From contig JAJDAJ010000063.1 in assembly GCA_029261925.1 (NCBI GenBank), positions 62,001 through 126,000 of the forward strand: 64,000 nt of DNA. The letters run 5' to 3'. The translations under genes were made by a program, and so were the position numbers. This document shows positions 27,401-37,353 of the stretch, one piece after another. Position 1 is the first letter of the stretch; each line of letters starts with the position of its first letter. Source of the DNA: Deltaproteobacteria bacterium. Its GTDB lineage: Bacteria; Myxococcota_A; UBA9160; SZUA-336. The notes below the pieces were generated by a model. That model ran no database searches, was not told the DNA's origin, and saw only the letters and a program-made list of their open reading frames with translations.

Positions 27401-27809
27401 GACCGACCTGGGCCTGCCTCAGGTCGCGGCGGGCGGCTCCGACGTGAACCCGGACAGCAGCTTCGCGCTGGCCAATGACTCGGCCCGCAGCGCGCTGGAC
27501 CTCTACGGCGGGCTGCAGAAGCGCGACCCGCAGATGCGCGAGCGTCTGCTCGCTGCCTGGGCCGACTTCCGCGCGAGCGATGGGCGACAGCTTCGCGGTG
27601 AGCCGGCGAGCGAGTTCGCGCGCTGGCTGCGCGAGCTGCCCGAGCAGTCCGACCTGGTCGCGCACCTCAAGGGCTACGGACACCTGATCGGCCTGCTCGA
27701 GGAGCTGTACCTGACCGAGCGCGAGAGCCAGCGGCTCAAGACCGAGCTGCTCGAGGGCCTGGGCGCGGGGGAGCTGCCGGTCGAGTCGGTGGTCCGGGCG
27801 TCGATCTGA
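24489..27809 (+). CDS. Filamentous haemagglutinin-type exoprotein (TpsA)
   Basis: 1106 residues. After a signal peptide (about 1-32) comes a TPS secretion domain (about 40-200) with NPAGVLFG (116-123), equivalent to the NPNG-I/L motif of FHA-like proteins. Low-complexity beta-helical repeats follow (about 230-600), for instance LGATDIGGDLDATA and LGASNVGGNLDATA, then a non-repetitive C-terminal third with an alpha-helical end. No toxin domain is recognisable. TAGGAG just before ATG 24489 joins the TpsB stop, so the genes are coupled. Expected to be an adhesin or surface/secreted matrix protein. Confidence 0.9.
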   Translation: MTVPAHLASSRSAALLVAVLALGPGARVLAGPAGEQALTPGVEFAAPEVTPEGTTYRITAPDRAIIEYQSLDIAADERVEFIQPDAAARVLNRIVGPDGTEIQGALVGNGIVYLVNPAGVLFGADAVIDVGQLFAAAAQLSDADFAAGTDQFTGAAGDVENRGEIHAQAAHLIGLHVANLGAIHAPEGLITMTAGDDVLLTTSGSGIAVVVQGGAGDALAGVLQSGTLDAGASGQVRLGAGDAYALAINHPGQTDGGGAVLAAQSGEIRVEGRIGAGTEGISLGGASDVVLGDGALQSGAGVDVAASGAVRAVAADDDALAEISASGPVALVAGTSGVGNADASGPLEVDAAQVALDVSGDARVALLSGGSVSGSVGGDLEAAGTGDLTLGATDIGGDLDATASGALSDSDTVTVSGDASLTAGSLDADGLAVAGTLSVDVTGDAAVTNQGDLALGASNVGGNLDATALDGEIRDEGPVVVAGRASFTTRSDVVAGGPVGPPITLDEPGSSFGSVALRTLELGSDAVVEADVTLSQDADIVIESLQSAGIIEVDAGADHDVTLTQPVGSDVLLQALTVAARSVSLRDVATLRAQTYVSRGGGIQASGVYETFDGGAIVLDGPLSIADAVVLSTTGLGGRVELRGSVDGPGSLLVVIRSRDPLLIGGDVGASVSLDELRLIAPGDTRTGAADARTPGIQLGGTLVHADRILLGVPLDTGDGIRSSADRLLRPTIVGLGSSLTLRADSRLQLGRRERLVVPGSLRVEAPEAVLADLAALRIDVISPAITLLPRAAEFIELPELTAGGNQLTVRDLDVDVVANEIFFSSVPVVLGEGRPIFVTPLGDASATLDGFVRRLFRPDGRDLLLADLQRSARLFDQTGTGPGIDTDGSDLNLEAIFGELARALANSVRDLGADQGHLIGAGRVARIRQNRPLWSEEVLAFLQAPGRSGGWSAGSRLGLIGGGGGGLTLATDLGLPQVAAGGSDVNPDSSFALANDSARSALDLYGGLQKRDPQMRERLLAAWADFRASDGRQLRGEPASEFARWLRELPEQSDLVAHLKGYGHLIGLLEELYLTERESQRLKTELLEGLGAGELPVESVVRASI

Positions 27810-27829
27810 GTCGGGGCGACCCGGCCCGA

Positions 27830-30820
27830 TCAGCGCAGCGGCGCCCAGTCGCCAGCGAGCACGAACGCGGCCCAGTCGATGGGGTGGTGTCCGGCGGCGA
27901 TCAGGTCGAGCTGGGCGGCGCGCAGCGCCTCGGAGCGGCCCCGCCCCTGCGCGAGCAGGTGCTCATAGAACGAGCGCATCAGCTCGAGCGCCGCGACGTC
28001 GGAGACGGGCCAGAGCGACATCACCTGGGTGCGCGCGCCGGCGATCGCCAGCGCGCGCCGCAGCCCGAAGACGCCCTCGCCCTCCTCGATGCGGCCCACG
28101 CCCGTGTCGCAGGCCGACAGGACCACGAGCTGCGTGCCGAGCAGGTCGAGGCCCGAGGCCTCCAGCGCGGTGAGCAGGCCGTCGTCGGCCTGGTCTCGCA
28201 GGGTGCGGTTGGCGCCGGACAGCACCAGCCCCGAGCGCAGCAGCGGGTTGCGCAGCCCGAACACGTCCTCGCGCAGGCTGCGCCGGTGCGCGCCCGCGCC
28301 CTCCGGGCCCGCCTCGCCGTCCTCGGCCTCGAAGAAGCCGTGTGTCGCCACGTGCAGGATCGAGGGCCCGTGCGCACTCCGGAGCCGTGCCTCGGTCGCG
28401 TCCTCGCCGAGCGCGACCCGCGCGTCCGGAAGCTGCGCGGCCAGCGTGATCACCTCCTGGCGCGTGGCGGGCAGCGGCGTCCAGGCGGGTGCACGATCGG
28501 CCTCTCCGTAGCTCGGATCCCCGATCAGCAGCGGTGGCTCCTGTGGCCGGGGAGCGCGCTCGAGCAGCAGCTCGCGCCCGCTGGTCAGGTACGTGAAGGT
28601 GTGGCCGTGAATGCGCGGCTCGAGCTTGCGATCGGCGAGCGCGCCGAACGGCAGCAGGTGCAGTGCACCGTCGGGTGCCAGGAGCAGGTGCGCTCCTTCG
28701 GGCACGTCCTGCAGGAGCGGCTCGAGCAGGCGCCGGTCGGCGGCGCGCGCGGCGACCTGTAGCGCCTGGCGGACGCGGCCCGAGCCGATCTGCATGGGGT
28801 TGCGCAGCCGGCGCCGCAGGCGCGCGATCTGGGCGTCGATCTCGTCGGCCGGTCCCAGGTCGACGCCGCGCACGCGACCGTCCCGGTGCAGCACGTAGGC
28901 CGCGTAGCGCCGCTCGGCCTCGGCGCGCGAGCCGATCGCGGCCGGGTCGAAGACGCGCCAGCTGATCATCTCGACCAGCACGCCGTCGGCGGGCAGCGCT
29001 CGCCGCACACGCGCCAGCTCGGGCCGTGCGCGCATGCGCCGGAACTCGGGACTGCGCCGGCTCATGCGCGCCTCCAGATCGCGCAGCTCGCGCTCGAGCG
29101 CCGCCACCCGCTGACGCGCGCGCGATGCGTCCGGAGCCAGGCGGCTGCGGCGCGCCAGGGTGGCCAGCCGGGTGCGTGTCTGCTCGATGCGATCGAGCAG
29201 CTCGCGGTCCTGCGCAGACAGACGGGCACGCAGCGCGGCGTTCTGCCCGGCGAGCGCGTCCAGCACGCGCCCCTTGCGCTGCAGCACCAGCTCCAGCGCG
29301 AGCGCCGCGGCGTCCTGGTCGTCGGGCGCGCCGAGCAGGTGCAGGCTGAGCGCGGCATCGGTCTCGTCGATCCAGGTGTCGGCGTACGCGAGGCGCTGGG
29401 CCTCGCTGCCGAAGGTCAGCATCACCTCCATGTCGCGCTCGCGCGTCGCGGCGGCCGCGCGCATCCAGCGCTGCGCCTCGCGCAGGTCGCCTCCGGCCCA
29501 GGCCGCGTAGCCGAGCGCCGCCTGCGTGCCGGCGATCGCCGGATGCGCCCCGGGAAGCAGCTCGGTGTGGATCGAGAGCGCCTCCTCGTAGCGCTGCCGG
29601 GCCTCGGATGTCCTGCCGGACGCCCGGGCGACGTCCCCCAGCGCGCCCAGGACGCTGGCCACGTCGTGGTGACGCGCCCCGAAGGCCTCGCGCAGTCGCG
29701 CCAGGGCCCGGGCGTGTCCGGCAGCCGCCTCGTCGAGCCGGCCGGTGCGCGCATGCAGCGTCGCGAGCCCCGACTCGATCCGTGCCGTGAGTGGATCGGC
29801 CGCGTCCAGCGCGGCGCGGGCGGTCGTCAGCGCGTCCTGGTAGGCGCGCTCGGCGGCCGCCCAGCGTTCGCGCCGTGCCTCGAGCGCCCCCAGCTGGTAG
29901 CGGGTGAGCGCCAGGTCGCGATGCGGCCCGCCGTAGACCGCTTCCTGGATCGCCAGCGCCTCCTGGAACAGCTGCTGCGCCGGTGCGTAGTCGCGTCGCG
30001 ACACGTGATTGAGCGCCAGGTTCGCGGTGGCCGCGGCGACGTACGCGTGCTGGCGACCGTACCCCTCGGCGAGCAGGTCCCGGGCGCGCGTGTACGCCTC
30101 GTGCGCGCGGGCGTACTCGCCACGCAGGCCGTGGAGCACCGCGAGGTTGTTCACCGGCTCGGCCAGCATCCGCGCGCGCTCGTCCGCGGGCAGCGTGGTC
30201 GCCTCGTACAGCTCGATGCTCTCCCGGAGCAGGGCCCGGGCGCGACCCAGGCGCCCCAGCTCCAGCTCCAGCGTGCCCAGCAGGTTGGCGGTCACGGCCA
30301 CCTCGATCGGAGCGTCGGCGCGGCGGAACGCGGCCAGCGCCTGCTCGTACAGACCCGCGGCGCTCTCGAACTCACCCAGGTTGCGCAGGGCGGTGGCGCG
30401 CAGGCGCCTGGCGCCGGCGACCCTGGGGTGCGCGTCGCCGAAGGCCGCGCGCCGCACCTCGAGGTGCTCATGCGCGCGCTCGGCCGCGTCGTCGTAGCGG
30501 CCGACGGAGACGTAGGCGATCGTCAGGTTGTGCCGTGCGGCGTCGGGCAGGTCGTGGGCCGGCGGTACGCCGGCCAGGCCCACGAGTCCCTGCTCGTACG
30601 CCGTCACGGCCCCGCGCCAGTCCCCGGCGGCGAAGCGCGCCTCGGCGCGCTCGAGCAGCGGACGCGCCGCGTCGAGCTGTGCCTGCTGCTGCGGCGCGAG
30701 CTGCGCGGGCACCGGTGAGGGAGGCGGCGGGGCCGGCGCGCAGGCGAGCAGCAGGGCGATCGCGACGCCCGGCCAGCAGCGGGAGGCGAGGGGGCCGCAT
30801 GCGAGGGCGCCGGGATCCAT
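27830..30820 (-). CDS. TPR-CHAT domain lipoprotein (caspase-like peptidase)
   Basis: 996 residues. The lipobox LLAC lies near residue 27. About ten tetratricopeptide repeats (about 50-470, several of kinesin-light-chain type) are followed by a linker with coiled coil (about 540-610) and a C-terminal CHAT domain. The predicted catalytic dyad is His827 (HVATHGFF) and Cys904 (LSACDTGVG). CHAT proteins are clan CD peptidases related to caspases and separase; some act in secretion-linked processing. It converges on the TpsA gene with 20 bases between stops. In cyanobacteria and myxobacteria CHAT proteins often neighbour two-partner systems, so maturation or quality control of TpsA is a reasonable hypothesis. 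Confidence 0.88.
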   Translation of the reverse strand: MDPGALACGPLASRCWPGVAIALLLACAPAPPPPSPVPAQLAPQQQAQLDAARPLLERAEARFAAGDWRGAVTAYEQGLVGLAGVPPAHDLPDAARHNLTIAYVSVGRYDDAAERAHEHLEVRRAAFGDAHPRVAGARRLRATALRNLGEFESAAGLYEQALAAFRRADAPIEVAVTANLLGTLELELGRLGRARALLRESIELYEATTLPADERARMLAEPVNNLAVLHGLRGEYARAHEAYTRARDLLAEGYGRQHAYVAAATANLALNHVSRRDYAPAQQLFQEALAIQEAVYGGPHRDLALTRYQLGALEARRERWAAAERAYQDALTTARAALDAADPLTARIESGLATLHARTGRLDEAAAGHARALARLREAFGARHHDVASVLGALGDVARASGRTSEARQRYEEALSIHTELLPGAHPAIAGTQAALGYAAWAGGDLREAQRWMRAAAATRERDMEVMLTFGSEAQRLAYADTWIDETDAALSLHLLGAPDDQDAAALALELVLQRKGRVLDALAGQNAALRARLSAQDRELLDRIEQTRTRLATLARRSRLAPDASRARQRVAALERELRDLEARMSRRSPEFRRMRARPELARVRRALPADGVLVEMISWRVFDPAAIGSRAEAERRYAAYVLHRDGRVRGVDLGPADEIDAQIARLRRRLRNPMQIGSGRVRQALQVAARAADRRLLEPLLQDVPEGAHLLLAPDGALHLLPFGALADRKLEPRIHGHTFTYLTSGRELLLERAPRPQEPPLLIGDPSYGEADRAPAWTPLPATRQEVITLAAQLPDARVALGEDATEARLRSAHGPSILHVATHGFFEAEDGEAGPEGAGAHRRSLREDVFGLRNPLLRSGLVLSGANRTLRDQADDGLLTALEASGLDLLGTQLVVLSACDTGVGRIEEGEGVFGLRRALAIAGARTQVMSLWPVSDVAALELMRSFYEHLLAQGRGRSEALRAAQLDLIAAGHHPIDWAAFVLAGDWAPLR

Positions 30821-30836
30821 CGCCCGCGAGCTTACC

Positions 30837-32786
<1,950 letters not shown>

Positions 32787-32860
32787 GGCGGCCGAGGATA
32801 GGGTAGGGAGGCCTGGCTTCCCCTTTCCCGACTGTCGCACTGTGGTATCGTTCCGCCAGC

Positions 32861-33295
32861 ATGCGGGCCAGCCAGCAGCTCCGCTACGCGATCTACGGCG
32901 TCTTCGATCTCGCCTACCACGGGCGCGACCGGCCGGTGCCGCTGCAGGAGGTCGGCAGCCGCCAGGGCATTCCCGCGCGCTACCTCGAGCAGATCTTCCA
33001 GAAGCTGCGCCGGGCGGGGCTGGTCCGCAGCAAGCGCGGCCCGGGCGGGGGCTACGTGCTCGCGCGCGCGGCCGCCGAGGTCACGCTGGCCGACGTCACG
33101 GTCGCCGTCCAGGGCCGGCTGCTGTCCACCGGCGAGGGCGAGCCCGGCGAGGACGACCTGGAATGGCTCTGGGACCGGGTCGAGGGCTCGCTGGCCGAGG
33201 CCCTCGGGGGCCAGACGCTGGCCGACTTCTGCCGAGAGGCGGCGGCGCGGGGCCTCGAGCGCAGCGGCTCGGAGCCCGCGAGCTACGAGATCTGA
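32861..33295 (+). CDS. Rrf2-family transcriptional regulator without the usual Fe-S cysteines
   Basis: 144-residue winged helix protein. The N-terminal RYAIYGVFDLA and YLEQIFQKLRRAGLVRSKRGPGGGY (split over about 45-70) match Rrf2/IscR/CymR DNA-binding domains. The region that carries three Cys ligands in IscR and NsrR has none; the only Cys is near residue 127. It is therefore more CymR-like or senses something other than an Fe-S cluster. Its stop and the next start share TGATG, so it is coupled to a JAMM peptidase gene, a pairing that hints at sulfur or Cys metabolism. The upstream ACTGTCGCACTGT could be an autoregulatory site. Confidence 0.85.
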   Translation: MRASQQLRYAIYGVFDLAYHGRDRPVPLQEVGSRQGIPARYLEQIFQKLRRAGLVRSKRGPGGGYVLARAAAEVTLADVTVAVQGRLLSTGEGEPGEDDLEWLWDRVEGSLAEALGGQTLADFCREAAARGLERSGSEPASYEI

Positions 33296-33831
33296 TGGCG
33301 GACGGCTCGTCGCCGCGGAGCGAGGCCTGGCTGGAGCGCGCCGCTGCGCGCGCCGACCCCGACCTGCCGCCGCGGGTGCTGCCGCGCGCGCTGCTGGCCG
33401 ACGTGCTCGGTCATGCGCGCGAGTGTCACCCGGAGGAGTGCTGCGGACTGCTCGTGGGCACGGAGGACTCCCGGAGCTGGCGCGCGGTGCGCTGCGCCAA
33501 CGTGCAGAGCGCGCGGCGTGCCCGGGGCGACAGCGATCTCGACGCGAGCCAGGCCTTCTGGATCGACGAGCAGCAGCTGCTCGAGCTGCTGGGCGAGTGT
33601 GACGCGCGTGGGGAGTCGCTGCGGGCCGTCTACCACTCGCACGTGGACACCGCAGCGTACCTGTCGCACACCGACCTGGACAGCGCCACCACGACCGACG
33701 GTCAGCCGCTCTGGCCGGGGGTCGCGCACCTGGTGGTCTCGGCCTGGGGAGACGGCGTGCGCGAGGCCGTGTGGTTCGACTGGGACCCCGGCGAGCAGCG
33801 CTTCCGGGGACGGCCCGCACAGGGCGGCTAG
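33295..33831 (+). CDS. JAMM/MPN+ family zinc metallopeptidase (Mov34-like)
   Basis: 178 residues. The full JAMM zinc motif is present: His114-Ser-His116, seven residues, Ser124, two residues, Asp127, with upstream Glu48 in PEECCGLLVG. Bacterial stand-alone JAMM proteases such as Mec+ and QbsD cleave C-terminal residues from ubiquitin-like sulfur carriers or small conjugates. No ubiquitin-like or ThiF/E1 gene is adjacent, so the substrate is open. Translationally coupled to the Rrf2 regulator through TGATG, which supports a role in sulfur trafficking. Confidence 0.85.
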   Translation: MADGSSPRSEAWLERAAARADPDLPPRVLPRALLADVLGHARECHPEECCGLLVGTEDSRSWRAVRCANVQSARRARGDSDLDASQAFWIDEQQLLELLGECDARGESLRAVYHSHVDTAAYLSHTDLDSATTTDGQPLWPGVAHLVVSAWGDGVREAVWFDWDPGEQRFRGRPAQGG

Positions 33832-33893
33832 CCTGAACCCTTGGTCCGGCGTCCTCGATGCCGATACCATCGGGGGCAGCGAAGAGGAGCGGA

Positions 33894-35009
33894 ATGCGAG
33901 TCGGAGTCCTGCGCGAGACCAGGGATCGGGAGCTGCGCGTGGCGCTGCTGCCAGCCGGCGTGCGCATGCTGCTGGCTTCCGGCCACGAGGTCTTCGTCGA
34001 GTCGGGGGCCGGCGACGGCAGCGGCTACAGCGACGACCTGTACGAGAGCGTGGGCGCGATCGTGCTCAAGTCGGCACGCGAGGTGATCGACTCGGCCGAG
34101 GTCGTCACCAAGGTCAAGGAGCCGACGGCCGACGAGGTCGACGCGATGCGGCCGGGGCAGGTGCTCTTCGACTTCCTGCACCTCGCCGCCGATCCCGACA
34201 TGGCGCGCCGCATCCTCGACCGCGGCATCGTGGCGATCGGCTACGAGAGCGTGCAGCTCGAGGACGGCTCCCTGCCGCTGCTGGTGCCGATGAGCGAGGT
34301 CGCCGGCCGCCTGGCGGTGCAGATCGGTGCGCACTACCTCCAGGCCGATCAGGGAGGCAGCGGCGTGCTGCTCGGCGGCGTGCCCGGCGTTCCGCGCGGC
34401 CGCGTGGCGGTCATCGGTGCGGGAACGGTGGGCACCGCGGCGGTGCGCATGGCCATGGGCCTGGGTGCCGAGGTCAGCGTGCTCGACATCGACCAGCGGC
34501 GCCTGTCGCACCTGTACGACATCTACCACGGCGGTATCGGGACGCTGTATTCCAACATGGTGAACCTAGAGCAGAGCGTGCGCGAGGCCGACATCGTGGT
34601 CGGGGCGGTGCTGCTTCCCGGCGGCGCGCGCGCTCCGCAGCTCGTGGATCGCAGCGCGGTCGAGAGCATGCGTCGGGGCTCGGTGATCATCGACGTGGCC
34701 GTGGACCAGGGCGGGTGCGTGGAGACCATCCGGCCCACCTCGCACTCGAGCCCGATCTACATCGAGGCCGGGGTCACTCATTACGGCGTTCCCAACATGC
34801 CCGGCGCGGTTCCCCGCACCTCGACCACCGCGCTCACCAGCGCCACGTTCCCGTACCTGCACGAGATCTGCGAGCGCGGCCTCGACGTGGCCCTGCGCGC
34901 GAACCCGACGCTGGCCCGCGGCGTCAACTGCTACCGCGGCGAGGTCACGCTCAGCGGCGTGGCGGACGTGCTGGGCGTCGCGCCGACGCCCACGCCCTGG
35001 GCGCGCTGA
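33894..35009 (+). CDS. ald: Alanine dehydrogenase
   Basis: 371 residues, the family length. It catalyses reversible NAD-dependent deamination of L-alanine to pyruvate and ammonia. The catalytic Lys lies in KVKEPTADE (about 76-84), the His in FLHLAADP (about 95-102), and the Rossmann motif is [14 protein letters not shown] (about 172-185). The C-terminal [15 protein letters not shown] is typical. ATG 33894 has GAGGAG five bases upstream. It stands alone, with a weak promoter candidate TTGGTC-18-TACCAT (33841-33870). Confidence 0.95.
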   Translation: MRVGVLRETRDRELRVALLPAGVRMLLASGHEVFVESGAGDGSGYSDDLYESVGAIVLKSAREVIDSAEVVTKVKEPTADEVDAMRPGQVLFDFLHLAADPDMARRILDRGIVAIGYESVQLEDGSLPLLVPMSEVAGRLAVQIGAHYLQADQGGSGVLLGGVPGVPRGRVAVIGAGTVGTAAVRMAMGLGAEVSVLDIDQRRLSHLYDIYHGGIGTLYSNMVNLEQSVREADIVVGAVLLPGGARAPQLVDRSAVESMRRGSVIIDVAVDQGGCVETIRPTSHSSPIYIEAGVTHYGVPNMPGAVPRTSTTALTSATFPYLHEICERGLDVALRANPTLARGVNCYRGEVTLSGVADVLGVAPTPTPWAR

Positions 35010-35037
35010 GCGCCTGCTGCAGGACCGAAGGGCGGAC

Positions 35038-35063
35038 GGGCGCGCTGGCCACGGCCCGCGCCC
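35038..35063. terminator. GC hairpin between convergent genes
   Basis: GGGCGCG (35038-35044) and CGCGCCC (35057-35063) form a perfect 7-bp stem with a 12-base loop, between ald and the GAF-domain gene. There is no T-run; it may serve both strands. Confidence 0.4.
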
Positions 35064-35066
35064 GGT

Positions 35067-37349
35067 CTAGTCGCTGGTCACCCGCGGCCGCGTGCAGGCA
35101 TCCATGAGGGAGCGGGCGGTGCTGCCGTCGTCCGGGTACACCGCATAGCCGAAGCGCATCGGGAACGCCTCGGGCGCATCCGGCCCGATCTCGCGCTGCA
35201 CCGCGGCGCGCAGGTGGCGCGCCACGTCGCCGATGACGGCAGTCGCGTCGCGGTCGGGCTCGGGCAGCAGGAGCTGGAAGCTGTCTCCACCGGTGCGCGC
35301 GACCACGTCGAACTCGCGCACGCACGCGCGCAGGTCCGAGGCCAGGGCGCGGATGAGCTTGGCGGCCGCGGAGACCTCCATCCATGCGCAGAGCTCGTCG
35401 AGGGCCGGCAGGTGCACGCTGACGACGATCAGCGCACGTCCGGCGCCGCAGCGGGCGATCTCCTGCTCGAGCCGCTCGCCCAGCTGCACGCCGTTGGGCA
35501 GGCCGGTGAGCACGTCGAAGCGCTCGTGGGTGTGGCTGCGCTCGCGCTCCTCGAGCGACATCAGGCTGGCGTGCGCCTGCTCGGCCAGGCGCTCGAGGGC
35601 GGTCTGGTCCTCGGCGTCGAAGCCATCGGTCAGCAGGCGCCCGTCGGCTGCTCGGCCCAGGACCGACAGCGTGCCGACGGCGTGGCCCGCGTGGCGGACG
35701 GGCGCGACCAGCCCCGGCGATGCCTCGAGGCCGAGTCCCGACCAGCCCTCGCCGTGCAGCGAGGGCACGCGCAGCGGCGCGTGCTCGCGCAGGCACGCCA
35801 GCGCCAGGGACGACTCGAGCTCCAGCAGGTGAGGCTGCTGCTCGCGGCTGGCACCCCCGGAGTAGGCGCGCACGACCAGCCGGCCCTCCGCGTCCAGGAG
35901 CCTCAGCACCGCGTGGTGCGCGTCGACCAGGCCCGACGCGGAGGTCACCACGATCCGGTGCAGATCGCTCGACTCGCGGGCACTCCCGAGGCGCGCGGCC
36001 AGCTCCGACAGCGTGGCCGAGCGACGGGTCTCGCGCGCCATGTGCAGCTCACGCAGCAGGTCGTGGAGCACGGCGCCCAGCGACGCGGCCAGCGAGGTGA
36101 CGCGCTCGCGCAGCTCGGCCGGGCGCGCCCGCGCGAGCACGCCGTCGAAGGCCAGCAGGCCCAGCCGCTGGCCCCGGGCGGTCAGGGGCAGCACGGCCAC
36201 GCAGGCGGTGGCGGTGCCGATGGGCGAGGTCATCACCAGGGGCTCGCGCTCGCGCGCGGCCCAGGAGCACAGACCGGTCTCGGAGGAAAGGCGCATGCCG
36301 GCCAGGGGTGCGTCGGGCTCCGAGGAGCCGCGCAGGACCAGCGCGGCGTGCTCGGCGTCATGCACGTACAGCTGGCAGCTGCCGGCACCGAGGGCGTCCA
36401 CCGTGTAGCGCGCGGCGCGCGAGAGGCGCCGCGCGAGCGGCGCCGGCGCCGAGAGGATCTCGCGCAGCTCCCGCTGCTCGCGCAGGCTGGCGGAGTCGGC
36501 GAGCAGCCGGTGGTACTCCTCGGCGCGCGTGATGATCTTGGCGTCGACGCGCGCCAGGTTGGCGACGAAGTCGAGATCCTCCTGATCGAACGCGTCGACG
36601 TCGGTGGCGTGTGACAGGTTCAGCACGCCCAGCGTGCGGTCTCCGTGCACCAGCGGCGCCGAGATCGCCGCCGCCACGTCGGAGCGCTCGCGTGCGATCG
36701 AGTAGCGCTCGTGATCGGCCTTGCCCCGCAGCAGGATCGGCCGCCGCTCCGAGAACGCGCGGCCGGAGATCCCCTCGCCGGGTCGCACGCGGATCTTGGG
36801 CAGCACCTCCTTCTCGATGCCGATCGCCACGTCGGCGCGCAGCAGGTCGGCATCGGGATCGTGCAGCATCAGCGAGCCGCGGTCGGCCCCTGTCGAGCCG
36901 ACGGCGATCTGGAGGATCCGGCTGAGAAGCCCGTCGCGATCGACCGTCAGGTTGTACGACTCGAGCAGCTCCGACAGCGCCTGGAGCAGGTCGGGCTTGC
37001 GCGTGCCGTCGATCGGGCCGAAGGCGTACAGCAGCTTGGCGATCAGCGGCGTGGTCACCTGGACCCCGCGCTCCGGCGCCTCGTCGAGCAGGCTCGCCGC
37101 ATCGCGCGGCAGGTCCGCGTCGACCACCGCGGTCAGACCGGGAATGCGCAGGACGGCCTCGAGGTCGCTGGTGACCAGGGCGGCCGCCCGGCTCGCGAGG
37201 TGCGGGTCGACGCAGGCGAGCCCCGCGTGCGCGGCTCCCGGGTCGGGCGTGTAGATGGCGCAGACCTCGACCGCCGGGTTGGCCTCGAGCAGCGGGATGA
37301 GGCCGAGGCCCTCCTCGGAGTGGCCTGCGATCGCGATCCGCTTGCGCAC
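35067..37349 (-). CDS. Rossmann-GAF-GAF-GAF-degenerate GGDEF signalling protein
   Basis: 760 cytosolic residues. The N-terminal ~110 residues (IAIAGHSEEGLGLIPLLEAN, VEVCAIYTPDPG, LTAVVDADL) look like a nucleotide-binding Rossmann unit of the Gfo/Idh or ASADH kind. Three GAF-like regions follow (about 150-280, 310-430, 445-600). The C-terminal ~150 residues are GGDEF-like (FDVLTGLPNGVQLGERL), but the signature is GGDSF (687-691), so cyclase activity is doubtful. The GTG start lies four bases after the GTPase gene. It probably integrates small-molecule signals for the adjacent MglA-like GTPase; this is inference. Confidence 0.8.
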   Translation of the reverse strand: MRKRIAIAGHSEEGLGLIPLLEANPAVEVCAIYTPDPGAAHAGLACVDPHLASRAAALVTSDLEAVLRIPGLTAVVDADLPRDAASLLDEAPERGVQVTTPLIAKLLYAFGPIDGTRKPDLLQALSELLESYNLTVDRDGLLSRILQIAVGSTGADRGSLMLHDPDADLLRADVAIGIEKEVLPKIRVRPGEGISGRAFSERRPILLRGKADHERYSIARERSDVAAAISAPLVHGDRTLGVLNLSHATDVDAFDQEDLDFVANLARVDAKIITRAEEYHRLLADSASLREQRELREILSAPAPLARRLSRAARYTVDALGAGSCQLYVHDAEHAALVLRGSSEPDAPLAGMRLSSETGLCSWAAREREPLVMTSPIGTATACVAVLPLTARGQRLGLLAFDGVLARARPAELRERVTSLAASLGAVLHDLLRELHMARETRRSATLSELAARLGSARESSDLHRIVVTSASGLVDAHHAVLRLLDAEGRLVVRAYSGGASREQQPHLLELESSLALACLREHAPLRVPSLHGEGWSGLGLEASPGLVAPVRHAGHAVGTLSVLGRAADGRLLTDGFDAEDQTALERLAEQAHASLMSLEERERSHTHERFDVLTGLPNGVQLGERLEQEIARCGAGRALIVVSVHLPALDELCAWMEVSAAAKLIRALASDLRACVREFDVVARTGGDSFQLLLPEPDRDATAVIGDVARHLRAAVQREIGPDAPEAFPMRFGYAVYPDDGSTARSLMDACTRPRVTSD

Positions 37350-37353
37350 CGCG

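Noticed and set aside
24480-27683. 1067-codon minus-strand frame opposite the TpsA gene
   Set aside because: Repetitive sequence and GC bias explain it; the plus strand has a signal peptide and TPS domain.
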